Assembly (NCBI RefSeq): GCF_029436685.1
Contig: NZ_JAROCY010000008.1
Coordinates: 1-64,000, forward strand
Reading direction: 5' to 3'
DNA length: 64,000 nucleotides
DNA from: Novosphingobium cyanobacteriorum
Lineage (GTDB): Bacteria > Pseudomonadota > Alphaproteobacteria > Sphingomonadales > Sphingomonadaceae
Below the pieces are notes generated by a model. It had not been told where the DNA came from. It saw nothing but the letters and a program-made list of their open reading frames with translations, and searched no databases. Positions 1 to 9,300 of the stretch are shown here, piece after piece (the stretch's first letter is position 1; each line of letters starts with the position of its first letter). A program made the translations under genes and the position numbers.

Positions 1-153
1 CAAGCCCGCACCCTCCAGGTGATCCATGAAACGCGCCCCTCGCAGCCGTCAACGCCATGATTTATATGCGAAATATCACGATTACGACAGCGAAATCAGC
101 GACTTACTTGGAGAATGTGGGTTGATAGTTGATGGGTTCTTCAGGAATTGCGG

Positions 154-1632
154 TCAGCGCAGCACATCACCGATGCAGATGTATTTCATCTCCAGGTACT
201 CCTCCATGCCGTGGCGCGAGCCTTCGCGGCCCAGCCCGGACTGCTTCACGCCGCCGAAAGGAACGTGCTCCGTCGCGATCACGCCAGCATTCACGCCAAG
301 AATCCCGCATTCCAGGGCTTCGGACACGCGCGTGATGCGACCGATGTCGCGGCTGTAGAAGTAGCTGGCCAAGCCGAACTCCGTACTGTTCGCTGCAGCG
401 ATGGCGTCGTCCTCGTGCTTGAACTTGAAGATCGGGGCCAGCGGACCGAACGTTTCCTCCGTCGCGCAGAGCATGTCGGCGGTCGCATCGGCCACCACGG
501 TGGGCTGGAAGAATTGGCCATGCAGCTTCGCGCCACCGGCCAGAATCCGCGCGCCTTTGGCCTTTGCGTCATCCACGTGACGCTGCACCTTCTCCACCGC
601 CGCGGGCTCGATCAGCGGCCCCTGCACCACGCCTTCGTCAAAGCCATTGCCGACCTTCAACGTCTTCACCTTGGCGGTGAACTTGTCGATAAAGGCGTCG
701 TACACGGCCTCTTGCACGTAGATGCGGTTGGCGCACACACAGGTCTGGCCAGCATTGCGGTACTTGCTGGCGATGGCGCCTTCAACAGCCGAGACGAGAT
801 CGGCATCGTCAAACACGATGAAGGGTGCATTGCCGCCCAGTTCCAACGCGAGCTTTTTGACCGTGGGCGCACTTTGGGCCATCAGGATGCGGCCAACCTC
901 GGTGGATCCGGTGAAACTGATGTGGCGAACCTTGTCGCTGGAGCAGAAGACCTTGCCGGCCTGCACGCTGTTGTCGCTGTCGGCTGTCAGCACGTTCAGC
1001 ACGCCAGGCGGAATGCCAGCGCGCACTGCCAGTTCAGCCGCAGCAAGAGCCGTCAGCGGTGTGAACTCGGCAGGCTTGATGACGACGGTGCAGCCTGCAG
1101 CCAATGCAGGAGCCACCTTGCGGGTGATCATGGCGAGGGGGAAGTTCCATGGCGTGATCGCGGCGCAGACGCCGATGGGTTGGCGCAGGACCGACAACCG
1201 CCGGTTGTTGTCGAACTGGGGCAAGGTCTCGCCAGCCACCCGCTTGGCCTCCTCGGCGTACCACTCGACGAAGCTGGCCCCGTACGCGACTTCTCCCTTC
1301 GCCTCGGCCAGCGGTTTTCCCTGCTCGGCCGTCAGGATGCGAGCGAGGTCGTCGACATTGGCCATCAACAGGTCGAACCAACGGCGCAGGATGTTGCTGC
1401 GCTCCTTGGCCGTTTTAGCCTTCCAGGGTCCCAGCGCGGCATCTGCGGCGGCAATCGCGACCTCCGCTTCCTCTGCGCCCATGTTCGCGACGTCGGCAAG
1501 CTTTGCGCCGGTGCTCGGATCCGTGACCGCGAACTGCCGCGCGCCTTCAAGCCACTGGCCGTTGATCAGTGCGCCGGTCCGCAGGAGCATGGTGTCTTTG
1601 AGCAGGTGAAACGGAGAGATGGGTTTGGTCAT
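154..1632 (-). CDS. gabD: NAD(P)-dependent succinate-semialdehyde dehydrogenase
   Basis: 492 aa, the usual length for the GabD branch of the aldehyde dehydrogenase family. It oxidises succinic semialdehyde to succinate in 4-aminobutyrate and related catabolism, in the cytoplasm. Visible: the cofactor-binding segment ITPWNFP near residues 159-165, the general base Glu264 in LELGG, and catalytic Cys298 in GQTCVCANR. The vicinal Cys300 is typical of SSADH, where the pair can act as a redox switch. It is divergent from the GntR/MocR-type ORF at 1800 across 168 bp, the classic arrangement for a MocR/GabR regulator and its target. The regulator is broken, so control is probably lost or altered. The 153 bp downstream hold no convincing gene. 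Confidence 0.93.
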   Translation of the reverse strand: MTKPISPFHLLKDTMLLRTGALINGQWLEGARQFAVTDPSTGAKLADVANMGAEEAEVAIAAADAALGPWKAKTAKERSNILRRWFDLLMANVDDLARILTAEQGKPLAEAKGEVAYGASFVEWYAEEAKRVAGETLPQFDNNRRLSVLRQPIGVCAAITPWNFPLAMITRKVAPALAAGCTVVIKPAEFTPLTALAAAELAVRAGIPPGVLNVLTADSDNSVQAGKVFCSSDKVRHISFTGSTEVGRILMAQSAPTVKKLALELGGNAPFIVFDDADLVSAVEGAIASKYRNAGQTCVCANRIYVQEAVYDAFIDKFTAKVKTLKVGNGFDEGVVQGPLIEPAAVEKVQRHVDDAKAKGARILAGGAKLHGQFFQPTVVADATADMLCATEETFGPLAPIFKFKHEDDAIAAANSTEFGLASYFYSRDIGRITRVSEALECGILGVNAGVIATEHVPFGGVKQSGLGREGSRHGMEEYLEMKYICIGDVLR

Positions 1633-1799
1633 GGAAGGATCCAGTGGTCAGAGGTGGCGCACGAACCGCGTGCGCGAACGGGGACGAACCTCGACCGACT
1701 AGCACGCTCAAGCATGCCTGGAACGGTCGGGTACGCCTCCATTTCATTGCGAATTGAGTCTAACATAAAGATCCACTACGCGAAAAATCAAGGGCCCAA

Positions 1800-3350
1800 A
1801 TGACGTTGTCCGCAGTCGATCTGCTTCAGGAACGCTGGGCCGCTGGAGCCGCGATGCGGCAAGCCGCCACATTGCAGCGGTCGCTTTACGACTGCCTGCG
1901 CAAAGCGGTACTGGATGGCGGGCTCCCTCCGTCCACGCGCCTGCCCGCATCGCGCGACCTGGCCCAGGCGCTGAACCTGTCCCGCAACACGGTCAAAGCC
2001 GCGTTCGAGCAACTCGTCGCCGAGGGCTACCTGCGCGCCGCCACTGGCAGCGGCACCTACGTCTGCGACGTGTTGCCCGAGGAGGTGCTGTGGGCGTCTT
2101 CGGAAAAATCTGCTGGCCGCCCGGAACAAGACTGGCCGACGCCGGAGATCAAGCTGTCCAAGCGAGGATCGCAGGTGCTGGAGCGGACGTGGACCTTGGG
2201 AAGTCAATGGGCCCTGAATTCCCCGGCTGGGTCGCGCCACAAGTGGGTCGCCGGAGCCGCACTGGTCAAGAACGACACCAGCGTGCGTGAAGCGATCCAG
2301 GTCAATTTCAGCTCGTTCGGTGGGGCCACGCTGTCCAATGAAACCCCGGCCGAGACCCTCGCCGGCTCAGCGCCTTATCTGGAGCCGGTCCGCCAGGATG
2401 CCATCGACCTCGGCCTCTTCGGCCAGGTCGACTGGGCACTGACCGACAAGTTGACCCTCACGACCGGCCTGCGTGGCTCGTGGTATCGCAAGAAGTTCGT
2501 GGCGAGCCTCGAATTCCCCGGCTTCAGCTTCGGCGAAACCCCGACCGAAGTCTCGCAATCCAACCTCTCGTTCCGCGCCGGGCTCAATTACAAGGTCGAT
2601 CCGGACAATATGGTCTATGCCTCGATCTCGCAGGGGGTCAAATCAGGGGGCTTCTCGGTCCAGTTCATCCTCAACCCAAACCAGCTGCCGGGTGCCAAGC
2701 AGGAGCGCCTAATCGCCTACGAAGTGGGCTACAAGGGCAAACTCGCGCGCGGGCTCAACCTCAACCTCGCGTCGTTCTATTACGACTATCATGATCTCCA
2801 GTCGCTCACGCAGGTATTCGTCAACGGGGTGTTCACCCAGCGCTTTTCCAACATCGGCAATGCGCGGGTGTTCGGTGCCGAAGGCGATATCACCTGGATG
2901 CCTGTCCGCGGCCTGACCCTGCGCGGCGGGGCCACCTACCTCGACACCCGGATCACCCGCTCGGGCGACATCAATGGCGATGGCACGGCGAACGACTTTA
3001 CCGGCAACAAGCTGCAAAGCGCGCCCGAATGGTCGGCCAACTATCTGGCGCGCTATGACATCCCGCTGTCCGGCGACCTTGATCTGTCATTGCAGTACGA
3101 TGGCAGCTACACCGGCAACAACTGGCGCAGCATCGACAACAACCCGTTCAACTATACCGAAGGATCCCTGCTGCATAATGCAACGATCGGGTTGACCGGG
3201 CCGAACGCGGGCTGGGCCCTGAGCGCCTGGATCAAGAACATCTCCGACACGCGGACGATGGCCTGGCAGTTCAACTTCGGCGGCAACATGCGCCGCAGCT
3301 ACATCCCGCCGCGCACTTTCGGTGCAACCGTGGAATTCAAGTTCCGCTGA
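1800..3350 (+). CDS. Chimeric ORF: GntR/MocR DNA-binding domain joined in frame to the C-terminal half of a TonB-dependent receptor
   Basis: One uninterrupted 516-aa frame made of two unrelated parts. Residues 1 to about 136 are a GntR-type winged helix (helix-turn-helix around [20 protein letters not shown]) plus the start of the linker found in MocR/PdxR/GabR regulators. From about residue 138 the sequence is TonB-dependent receptor beta-barrel ([11 protein letters not shown], later [17 protein letters not shown]), ending in the terminal Phe-Lys-Phe-Arg strand typical of outer-membrane barrels. The regulator lacks its aminotransferase-like domain. The receptor lacks signal peptide, TonB box, plug and the first half of the barrel. 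Neither function is likely to survive, apart from possible DNA binding by the N-terminus. The junction lies near 2208-2216. Probably a pseudogene by recombination; an assembly join cannot be excluded. Confidence 0.85.
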   Translation: MTLSAVDLLQERWAAGAAMRQAATLQRSLYDCLRKAVLDGGLPPSTRLPASRDLAQALNLSRNTVKAAFEQLVAEGYLRAATGSGTYVCDVLPEEVLWASSEKSAGRPEQDWPTPEIKLSKRGSQVLERTWTLGSQWALNSPAGSRHKWVAGAALVKNDTSVREAIQVNFSSFGGATLSNETPAETLAGSAPYLEPVRQDAIDLGLFGQVDWALTDKLTLTTGLRGSWYRKKFVASLEFPGFSFGETPTEVSQSNLSFRAGLNYKVDPDNMVYASISQGVKSGGFSVQFILNPNQLPGAKQERLIAYEVGYKGKLARGLNLNLASFYYDYHDLQSLTQVFVNGVFTQRFSNIGNARVFGAEGDITWMPVRGLTLRGGATYLDTRITRSGDINGDGTANDFTGNKLQSAPEWSANYLARYDIPLSGDLDLSLQYDGSYTGNNWRSIDNNPFNYTEGSLLHNATIGLTGPNAGWALSAWIKNISDTRTMAWQFNFGGNMRRSYIPPRTFGATVEFKFR

Positions 3351-3357
3351 TCGAACA

Positions 3358-3392
3358 GGGGCCGTGGCAAGTGCCCGGCCCCCTTTCCCTTT
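3358..3392 (+). terminator. Intrinsic terminator after the receptor fragment
   Basis: A GC-rich stem (GGGGCCG pairing with CGGCCCC, with an inner GGC/GCC extension) is followed by a T-rich tract at about 3384-3392. It starts 8 bp after the receptor stop codon, so the E1 gene downstream probably has its own promoter or relies on read-through. Confidence 0.6.
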
Positions 3393-3508
3393 GATGATCG
3401 GACAGAACCGTTCGGCGGTGGGGCAGCGCGTCGATGGGCCGTTCCCCAGCCGCGCCCCTGTGCGCGCATCCCCCCAAATTGACCTTTCTCAGTTCAGGAG
3501 ACCTTGCC

Positions 3509-5722
3509 GTGCCGGAGATCGAGCAGCTCTCTCCCCATTCCTCGTGGCAGGTTCTCGCAAGCTGCGAACCGGACTGGGACGGTGCCTCACCGGTCCTGCT
3601 CGGGACCATGCTGACTCAGCTGCATCTCATTCGAGCCTTCGAAGAAACAGTCCTCGATCTCGCTGCACAGGGTCTCGTTCATGGCCCCGCCCATTCCAGC
3701 ATCGGTCAGGAAGGGGGCGCGGTGGGCTCGATCGTCGGGCTGCGCCCATCGGATGCGATCAACGGATCGCATCGGGGCCACCATCAGTTCCTCGCCAAGG
3801 CCCTCGGCTTTGTCGCGCCAGCCGGGCTTGACCCGATGGCGGCCATCGATCCCGTCGTGCATGACCTCCTGGTCAAAACCCTGGCGGAGATCATGGGTCT
3901 TGCCCAGGGCTTTTGCCGGGGCCGGGGTGGCTCGATGCACCTGCAATGGAAGGAGGCCGGAGCGCTTGGCACCAACGCCATCGTCGGCGGTGGCGTTCCG
4001 CTGGCCGCGGGCCACGCCTGGGCACAGCGCCGCGCCCGCACCGACGACGTGACCATCAGCTACTTCGGGGATGGCGCGGTCAACATCGGTTCGGTGCTCG
4101 AAGCGATGAATCTCGCGGGGGCCTGGCGCCTGCCGATGTGCTTTTTCATCGAGAACAATCTCTATGCCGTCGCCACTGCGGTGGACGAGGCAACGGCTGA
4201 ACCGCGGCTGTCCTCGCGTGCGCTGGCTTTCGGCATACCGGGCTGGCGGGTTGACGGCATGGATCCGCTGGCGACCAAGCTGGTGATGGACCGCGCGCTC
4301 GATCACATGCGCTCCGGCCGGGGGCCGGTGGTGATCGAGGCCGAGGTTTACCGCTACTTTCACCAGAACGGATCGCTGCCGGGCAGCGCCTTCGGCTATC
4401 GCCGCAAGGCCGAGGAAGCGGAATGGCGCAAGCGCGATCCGCTTGATCGGGTATCGGGCGAGATGATCCGGCGCAACCTGATCACGCAGGAGGCCGTCGA
4501 TGCGCTGCGGCAGCGGTGCATCACGGCAATGCACAATGCCGCCGCCAGCTTGACCGAATCCGATCCCGAGCGTGATGGACGCAGCCGGATAAAGCCTGCA
4601 CTTTGGCCGTCGCCCACCTTCCGCGACGTCGGGATCAGGGGCGACCTGTCGGAGACGCAACACCTGCGGACGCTCGAGGCAGGCACCTATCGCGGCGAAG
4701 TCGCCGATATCAAGATGATCGATGCGGTTGCCGGGGTCATGGCCAGGCGGATGGAGACCGATGACCGGGTCGTCGTCATGGGCGAGGATGTCCATCGGCT
4801 CAAGGGTGGCACCAATGGTGCGACACGCGGTCTGGCCGAGCGCTTCCCTGACCGGGTGCTGGGCACCCCGATCAGCGAGAACGCCTTCGTCGGGCTGGGC
4901 GGGGGCATAGCTCTCGATGCCCGGTTCCGGCCGGTTGTTGAATTCATGTACCCGGATTTCATGTGGGTTGCAGCTGATCAGGTGTTCAACCAGATCGGCA
5001 AGGCCCGGCACATGTTCGGCGGCGATCACCCCGTGCCGCTGGTCCTGCGCACCAAGATCGCGATCGGCACCGGCTATGGTTCGCAGCACAGCATGGACCC
5101 GGCCGGCATCTTCGCCACCAATCCGGGCTGGCGCATCGTCGCCCCCTCCACGCCCTTCGACTACATCGGGGCGATGAACGCGGCCCTGGCATGTGATGAT
5201 CCGGTTCTGGTGATCGAGCACGTCGATCTCTATTCCCGCACCGGCCCGGTCCCGGCGGGCGACCTTGACTACGCCATCCCGGTGGGCAAGGCATCGATCA
5301 GACGTCAGGGGTCCCGGCTCACCGTCCTGACCTATCTGGCGATGGTCGATCGCGTGCTGGAAGCGGTCGACCTGACGGGCTGCGACGCCGAGGTCATCGA
5401 TCTGCGGTGGCTCGATCGCGCCAGTTTCGACTGGGAAACCGTCTCGGCCAGCGTGATGAAGACCGGCAGCTTGTTGATCGTGGAACAGGGTGCCGAAGGC
5501 ACGTCCTACGGCGCCTGGGTTTCCGACGAGGTCCAGCGCCGACTGTTCGACTGGCTGGACCAGCCAGTCAAGCGAGTGACGGGGAGCGAAGCCGCACCCA
5601 GCGTCTCGCGCGTGCTCGAACGTGCTGCCTATGCCGGCACCGAAGAAGTGGTCACCGCCCTGATCGAGGCCTATCGCGATATCGGTCTGTCCGTTGCAGG
5701 ACACGCGGAGGTCAGGCCGTGA
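3509..5722 (+). CDS. Fused alpha/beta E1 subunit of a 2-oxoacid (or acetoin-type) dehydrogenase, thiamine-dependent
   Basis: 737 aa from a GTG start. The start is chosen because CAGGAG at 3495-3500 sits 8 nt upstream; the longer frame from ATG 3434 has no ribosome site and a non-conserved N-terminus. The first half is the E1-alpha domain, with the thiamine diphosphate motif GDG at 187-189 and its paired Asn-Asn at 216-217. The second half, from about residue 405, is the E1-beta transketolase-like domain (MGEDV, then PVVEFMYPDFMWVAADQ). Alpha-beta fusions of this kind decarboxylate branched-chain 2-oxoacids, pyruvate or acetoin and pass the acyl group to E2. No E2 or E3 gene is nearby, so it must borrow them or do a different reaction. 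It is translationally coupled to the MFS gene (GTGA overlap). Substrate not determined. Confidence 0.85.
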   Translation: MPEIEQLSPHSSWQVLASCEPDWDGASPVLLGTMLTQLHLIRAFEETVLDLAAQGLVHGPAHSSIGQEGGAVGSIVGLRPSDAINGSHRGHHQFLAKALGFVAPAGLDPMAAIDPVVHDLLVKTLAEIMGLAQGFCRGRGGSMHLQWKEAGALGTNAIVGGGVPLAAGHAWAQRRARTDDVTISYFGDGAVNIGSVLEAMNLAGAWRLPMCFFIENNLYAVATAVDEATAEPRLSSRALAFGIPGWRVDGMDPLATKLVMDRALDHMRSGRGPVVIEAEVYRYFHQNGSLPGSAFGYRRKAEEAEWRKRDPLDRVSGEMIRRNLITQEAVDALRQRCITAMHNAAASLTESDPERDGRSRIKPALWPSPTFRDVGIRGDLSETQHLRTLEAGTYRGEVADIKMIDAVAGVMARRMETDDRVVVMGEDVHRLKGGTNGATRGLAERFPDRVLGTPISENAFVGLGGGIALDARFRPVVEFMYPDFMWVAADQVFNQIGKARHMFGGDHPVPLVLRTKIAIGTGYGSQHSMDPAGIFATNPGWRIVAPSTPFDYIGAMNAALACDDPVLVIEHVDLYSRTGPVPAGDLDYAIPVGKASIRRQGSRLTVLTYLAMVDRVLEAVDLTGCDAEVIDLRWLDRASFDWETVSASVMKTGSLLIVEQGAEGTSYGAWVSDEVQRRLFDWLDQPVKRVTGSEAAPSVSRVLERAAYAGTEEVVTALIEAYRDIGLSVAGHAEVRP

Positions 5723-6909
5723 TCGCCGAAGATCCCTTGGCAACGCCGCAGCCAGCTTCTCCGCAACGGCACCAGCGTTGCCGGCTGACAGGCCAGACAT
5801 TGCGCCTGCTGGCCATCTTCGTGTTTGGCGGGCTGTGCAACACCAGCCTGCTGTGCGGCCCGGCCATCGCCATCGAACTGGCCGCGAAGCTTGGCTACAG
5901 TCCGGCGCAGGTCGGAACCTACTTTTCCATCGAATTCGCCGGCTATTTCTTCGCCGGACTGGCCGGCTCGCGCATCCTGCCGCGCTCGAACTGGCGGACA
6001 GTGGCCTTGGTTTCCGCCATCGTCTTCGCAGCGGGATCGATATGCACCCCCCTTGCGATCCATCACTTCGCGTGGCTGGTGCCGGTCCGTCTCGTCACCG
6101 TCACGGCCGCCGCGCTGCTGTCTACCGTCTGCCTTGCCAATGCGAACGACAGCGATGATTCCAGCCGCGCGATCGCGCTTCTCATTACGGGCCAACTTGT
6201 TGGAGGGGTGATCGGACTGGCCGCGCTCCCCCGGCTGTTCGAAGCTTTCGGCCTCGGTTCCTATTTCATGGTTCTTGGCGTGCTGATGTTCTCCGCGATG
6301 CCCATGCTGAAATCCCTCTCGGCGGGATCGCAGCGCCAAGACCACGCCCGGCCCATGCGCGCGTCACCTCGTGGAGGCCTGCTGCTGCTGCGTTTCCCGG
6401 CCATTTTCTGCTTCTACGTGGGTATGGCGGGCATCTGGACCTTTGCCGCAGATTTCGGGGCGCAGGCCCACCTTTCTCCGCAAGCGATCGGCAACGTCCT
6501 GTCGGGCGCCACGGTCTGCGGGATCCTCGGATCAGCCCTGGCTGGCATTCTCAGCGGCCGCGCATCGATCGGGATCAAGCTGGCCGTGGGCTACGGGATC
6601 CTGATCACGAGCACGGCGGTCATCGGGCTTGGCGGCACCCTCGCCGCGTTCCTGGCGGGGGCCTTTGCGTTCAAGTTCGCCTGGACCTTTGTCGTGCCCT
6701 ATATCTTTGCGGCCATTGGCAAGTTCGACACCAACGGAGAACTGATGGCGGAAGGCATGATGGTGACCGGCCTCGGACTTGCTGCCGGTCCCTTCATCGC
6801 CGGACAGATCGTGGAGCATTCCGGCAATGCAAACCTCGTCGTCACCGGCGGCATGGCATTGCTTGGACTGGCCTGGGGTTCCGCCACGCTCCTCGGACGC
6901 CTTCCCTGA
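5719..6909 (+). CDS. MFS transporter
   Basis: 396 aa starting at a GTG that overlaps the E1 stop codon (GTGA), with GGAGG at 5707-5711. About a dozen hydrophobic segments are spread over the chain, as in the major facilitator superfamily (for example LRLLAIFVFGGLCNTSLLCG near the N-terminus). It acts in the inner membrane. Overlap with the E1 gene indicates co-translation, so it probably imports the substrate of that dehydrogenase or exports its product. The receptor remnant upstream suggests the locus once handled uptake and breakdown of one compound. Substrate unknown. The 160 bp after the stop hold nothing recognisable. Confidence 0.82.
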   Translation: MIAEDPLATPQPASPQRHQRCRLTGQTLRLLAIFVFGGLCNTSLLCGPAIAIELAAKLGYSPAQVGTYFSIEFAGYFFAGLAGSRILPRSNWRTVALVSAIVFAAGSICTPLAIHHFAWLVPVRLVTVTAAALLSTVCLANANDSDDSSRAIALLITGQLVGGVIGLAALPRLFEAFGLGSYFMVLGVLMFSAMPMLKSLSAGSQRQDHARPMRASPRGGLLLLRFPAIFCFYVGMAGIWTFAADFGAQAHLSPQAIGNVLSGATVCGILGSALAGILSGRASIGIKLAVGYGILITSTAVIGLGGTLAAFLAGAFAFKFAWTFVVPYIFAAIGKFDTNGELMAEGMMVTGLGLAAGPFIAGQIVEHSGNANLVVTGGMALLGLAWGSATLLGRLP

Positions 6910-7075
6910 AGACCACCCCAGGCATTGGGGAACTCTGCACCCTGTGCATCTGATGCGGAGTTTTTGAGCCGTATCTTCCCCGAAATCCGAACGCGGCCCG
7001 GAAGACCAGGGCACGATCCGGGCATGTTGTCTTTTGGACTGTGGACCGCAGGCCTTCGCTGAGCCGTTGACAGAC

Positions 7076-7455
7076 TGGAGCGGGCGAAGGGATTCGAACC
7101 GCCCGGCGAAGCGGCTTGCCGCGCAGCGCAGCAAGGGACTCAGAGGGTTCCCCTCAGGGAAGCCCTGCGCTCGATCTAAGGGCTGACTGCTGAAGAGAAA
7201 CTGGAGCGGGCGAAGGGATTCGAACCGCCCGGCGAAGCGGCTTGCCGCGCAGCGCAGCAAAGAAACCAGAGGGTTCCCGGCAGGGAAGCTCTGCGCTTGA
7301 TCTAAGGGCTGACTGCTTGAAGAGAAACTGGAGCGGGCGAAGGGATTCGAACCGCCCGGCGAAGCGGCTTGCCGCGTAGCGCAGCAAAGGAACCAGAGGG
7401 TTCCCGGCAGGGAAGCTCTGCGCTTGATCTAAGGGCTGACTGCTTGAAGAGAAAC
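7076..7455 (-). repeat. Three tandem 126-127-bp units, each carrying the 3' end of tRNA-Gly
   Basis: On the minus strand, immediately downstream of tRNA-Gly, a block of about 102 bp plus a 25-bp exact copy of the tRNA 3' end (T-arm 3' side, acceptor strand and CCA) occurs three times. The tRNA-end copies begin at 7076, 7202 and 7329 and the real tRNA end is at 7456, so the spacing is 126, 127 and 127 bp. Units differ by only a few bases. This fits a direct repeat created at a tRNA 3' end, as integrases do, then amplified by unequal crossing-over. No integrase is present. Confidence 0.9.
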
Positions 7456-7530
7456 TGGAGCGGGCGAAGGGATTCGAACCCTCGACCCCAACCTTGGCAA
7501 GGTTGTGCTCTACCCCTGAGCTACGCCCGC
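7456..7530 (-). tRNA. tRNA-Gly (anticodon GCC)
   Basis: 75 nt on the minus strand including an encoded CCA. The acceptor stem GCGGGCG pairs with CGCCCGC, the D-arm is GCTCAGGGGTAGAGC, the anticodon loop TTGCCAA gives GCC, and the T-arm contains GGTTCGAATCC with a GAGGG/CCCTT stem. It is the only complete tRNA in the window and appears to be the source of the tandem 3'-end repeats just downstream. Confidence 0.97.
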
Positions 7531-7756
7531 TCGTGCGTTTCTGGCCGGTGGGAAAGTCCCCGTCCGGCTGGGGTGTGGGGGCCTCTAACGGTGAGTCGGG
7601 ATTGGCGCAACCCCCCAAATGCACTTTCCTTTCCTGCCGGTGCGGAAAGCGCCGTCTGTTCCCGATTGCGCACCCGATTGCACTTGCCGAATGCATCTGC
7701 ATTCCCACATGGTGGCGCAAAGACAGGACGCGCGCGTCCGCACCCGGAGACCGCAA

Positions 7757-8665
7757 TTGGCAAGCCTTGGCCTGAACCTCGACGAACAGAAAGCCGTCGA
7801 CCGCTTCCGCAAGAACGTGGTCGAACCTTCGATGACCAAGCTGGTCATCCTCGATTTCTGGGCGGAATGGTGCGGCCCGTGCAAGGCGTTGACCCCGCTG
7901 CTGGAAAAGGTGGCGGCCGAGTATGCCGACAAGGGCGTGATCCTCGCCAAGGTGAACGTGGACGAGGAGAAGTTCATCGCCGCGCAGTTCCAGGTGCGTT
8001 CGATCCCCACGGTCTATGCCATGTTCCAGGGGCAGCCGGTGGCGGACCTCACCCCGGCGCGCAGCGAATCGCAGCTGAAGCAGTATCTCGACCAGATCCT
8101 CAAGCAGCTGCCGGTGCAGGCGGGTGACGAACCGGCGCAAGACATTGGCCCCCTGCTCGCCATGGGCGAGGACGTGCTCGGCACCGGCGATGGCGAACGC
8201 GCCGCCGGCATCTTCTCGCAGATCGTCGAGATCGCGCCCGACAGCGCGCCCGCCCATTCCGGGCTGATCCGCGCGCTGCTGCTGGCCGGGCAGAAGGACG
8301 AGGCGGCCGAAGTGCTGGCCGCGCTGCCGCCCGAAATCGCCAACGATCCGGTCATGGCGCAGGCCAGGTCCGCGCTCGCGCTGGCGGAGGACGCGCCCGA
8401 GGAAGGCGAACTCGCCGGCCTGCGCGCTGCGGTGGCCACAAACCCGGAAGACATGGACGCGCAGCTGGCGCTCGCCAACGGACTCTATGCGGCGGGTGAC
8501 CGCGACGAGGCGGCGAAGCTGCTGCTGGCCATGGTGGCCAAGGACCGCTCCTGGAACGATGGCGCGGCGCGGGCGCGGCTGCTGCAGATCTTCGAGGCGA
8601 TCGGGCTGGAAGACCCGTGGGTCGCCGCCACCCGGCGCAAGCTTTCCACCGTGCTGTTCGGTTAA
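7757..8665 (+). CDS. CnoX/YbbN-type thioredoxin-fold co-chaperone with TPR-like repeats
   Basis: 302 aa from a TTG start chosen because GGAGA (7746-7750) lies 6 nt upstream and the resulting N-terminus (LASLGLNLDEQKAVDRF) matches the family layout. An N-terminal thioredoxin domain carries Cys39-Gly-Pro-Cys42 in FWAEWCGPCKAL. It is followed by helical repeats from about residue 130 (AAGIFSQIVEIAPDSAPAHS and similar). In Escherichia coli the homologue is a holdase that delivers clients to GroEL and DnaK; the retained CxxC suggests real thiol chemistry here. The LON-domain gene begins 4 nt after its stop, so the two form an operon. Confidence 0.88.
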   Translation: MASLGLNLDEQKAVDRFRKNVVEPSMTKLVILDFWAEWCGPCKALTPLLEKVAAEYADKGVILAKVNVDEEKFIAAQFQVRSIPTVYAMFQGQPVADLTPARSESQLKQYLDQILKQLPVQAGDEPAQDIGPLLAMGEDVLGTGDGERAAGIFSQIVEIAPDSAPAHSGLIRALLLAGQKDEAAEVLAALPPEIANDPVMAQARSALALAEDAPEEGELAGLRAAVATNPEDMDAQLALANGLYAAGDRDEAAKLLLAMVAKDRSWNDGAARARLLQIFEAIGLEDPWVAATRRKLSTVLFG

Positions 8666-8669
8666 GGCC

Positions 8670-9293
8670 ATGGCCACGGCGGGCACGGTGCGGCTGTCGA
8701 TCTTCCCGTTGGCGGGGGCGCTGCTGTTCCCCGGCCTGCAATTGCCGCTGCACATCTTCGAACCGCGCTATCGCGCCATGGTCAGCGATGCCCTGGCGCG
8801 TGACCGGCGCATCGCGATGATCCAGCCGCAGGCCGCGGTCGAAGGTGCGCCGCTGTTCAGCGTGGGCTGCGTGGGCAAGATCGCGGATGTGGAAGCGCTT
8901 GAGGACGGCCGCTTCAACATCGTCCTCGAAGGCCTCAGCCGCTTCCGTGTGCTGCGCGAACTCGAAGTAACTACCCCGTTCCGGCAGGTTGAGGCGCAAC
9001 TGCTGGAAGACGATGCCGACGCCGTGCTCAGCGCCATCGAACGCGCCTCGTTCGAACGCGAAGCGCGCAAGTTCGCCGATGCGCAGGGCTATGCGGTGGA
9101 TTGGGATTCGGTCGGCCGGCTTGACGACATGTCGCTGATCAACGGCGTCTCCCAGATCGCCCCCTTCGATTCCGCCGCCAAGCAGGCCCTGCTCGAAGCG
9201 CCGACGCTCGGCGAACGTTGCGAACTGCTGGTGCAGCTCATGCAGTTCTTCGGCCGCCACGATGACGACGATGGGCGGGTGACTCTTCAATGA
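8670..9293 (+). CDS. LON substrate-binding-domain protein (LonN only)
   Basis: 207 aa consisting only of the LON N-terminal substrate-binding fold (FPLAGALLFPGLQLPLHIFE near the start), without the AAA+ or protease domains of Lon. Free-standing proteins of this kind are common in proteobacteria; their role is unsettled, but protein quality control or substrate presentation is usually proposed. Its position 4 nt downstream of the CnoX-type co-chaperone supports a proteostasis role. The gene ends at a family A hairpin element shared with the convergent marC. Confidence 0.87.
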   Translation: MATAGTVRLSIFPLAGALLFPGLQLPLHIFEPRYRAMVSDALARDRRIAMIQPQAAVEGAPLFSVGCVGKIADVEALEDGRFNIVLEGLSRFRVLRELEVTTPFRQVEAQLLEDDADAVLSAIERASFEREARKFADAQGYAVDWDSVGRLDDMSLINGVSQIAPFDSAAKQALLEAPTLGERCELLVQLMQFFGRHDDDDGRVTLQ

Positions 9294-9300
9294 TTGGTGC

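Noticed and set aside
2209..2221. Restriction-site hexamers GGGCCC and GAATTC at the chimera junction as proof of a cloning artefact
   Set aside because: Both hexamers arise by chance in GC-rich DNA and the frame is preserved; noted only as something to check.
3587..5800. 737-aa open frame antisense to the E1 gene
   Set aside because: No recognisable family; composition (Arg/His/Asp/Gly-rich) is the usual mirror of a GC-rich gene. The sense strand has clear thiamine motifs.
7076..7530. Possible CRISPR array
   Set aside because: Unit length 127 bp with tRNA-derived sequence and near-identical spacers; no short repeats with variable spacers and no cas genes.
7154..8755. 533-aa minus-strand frame through the tRNA repeats and antisense of the thioredoxin gene
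   Set aside because: Crosses the tRNA gene and repeats; coding evidence lies on the other strand.
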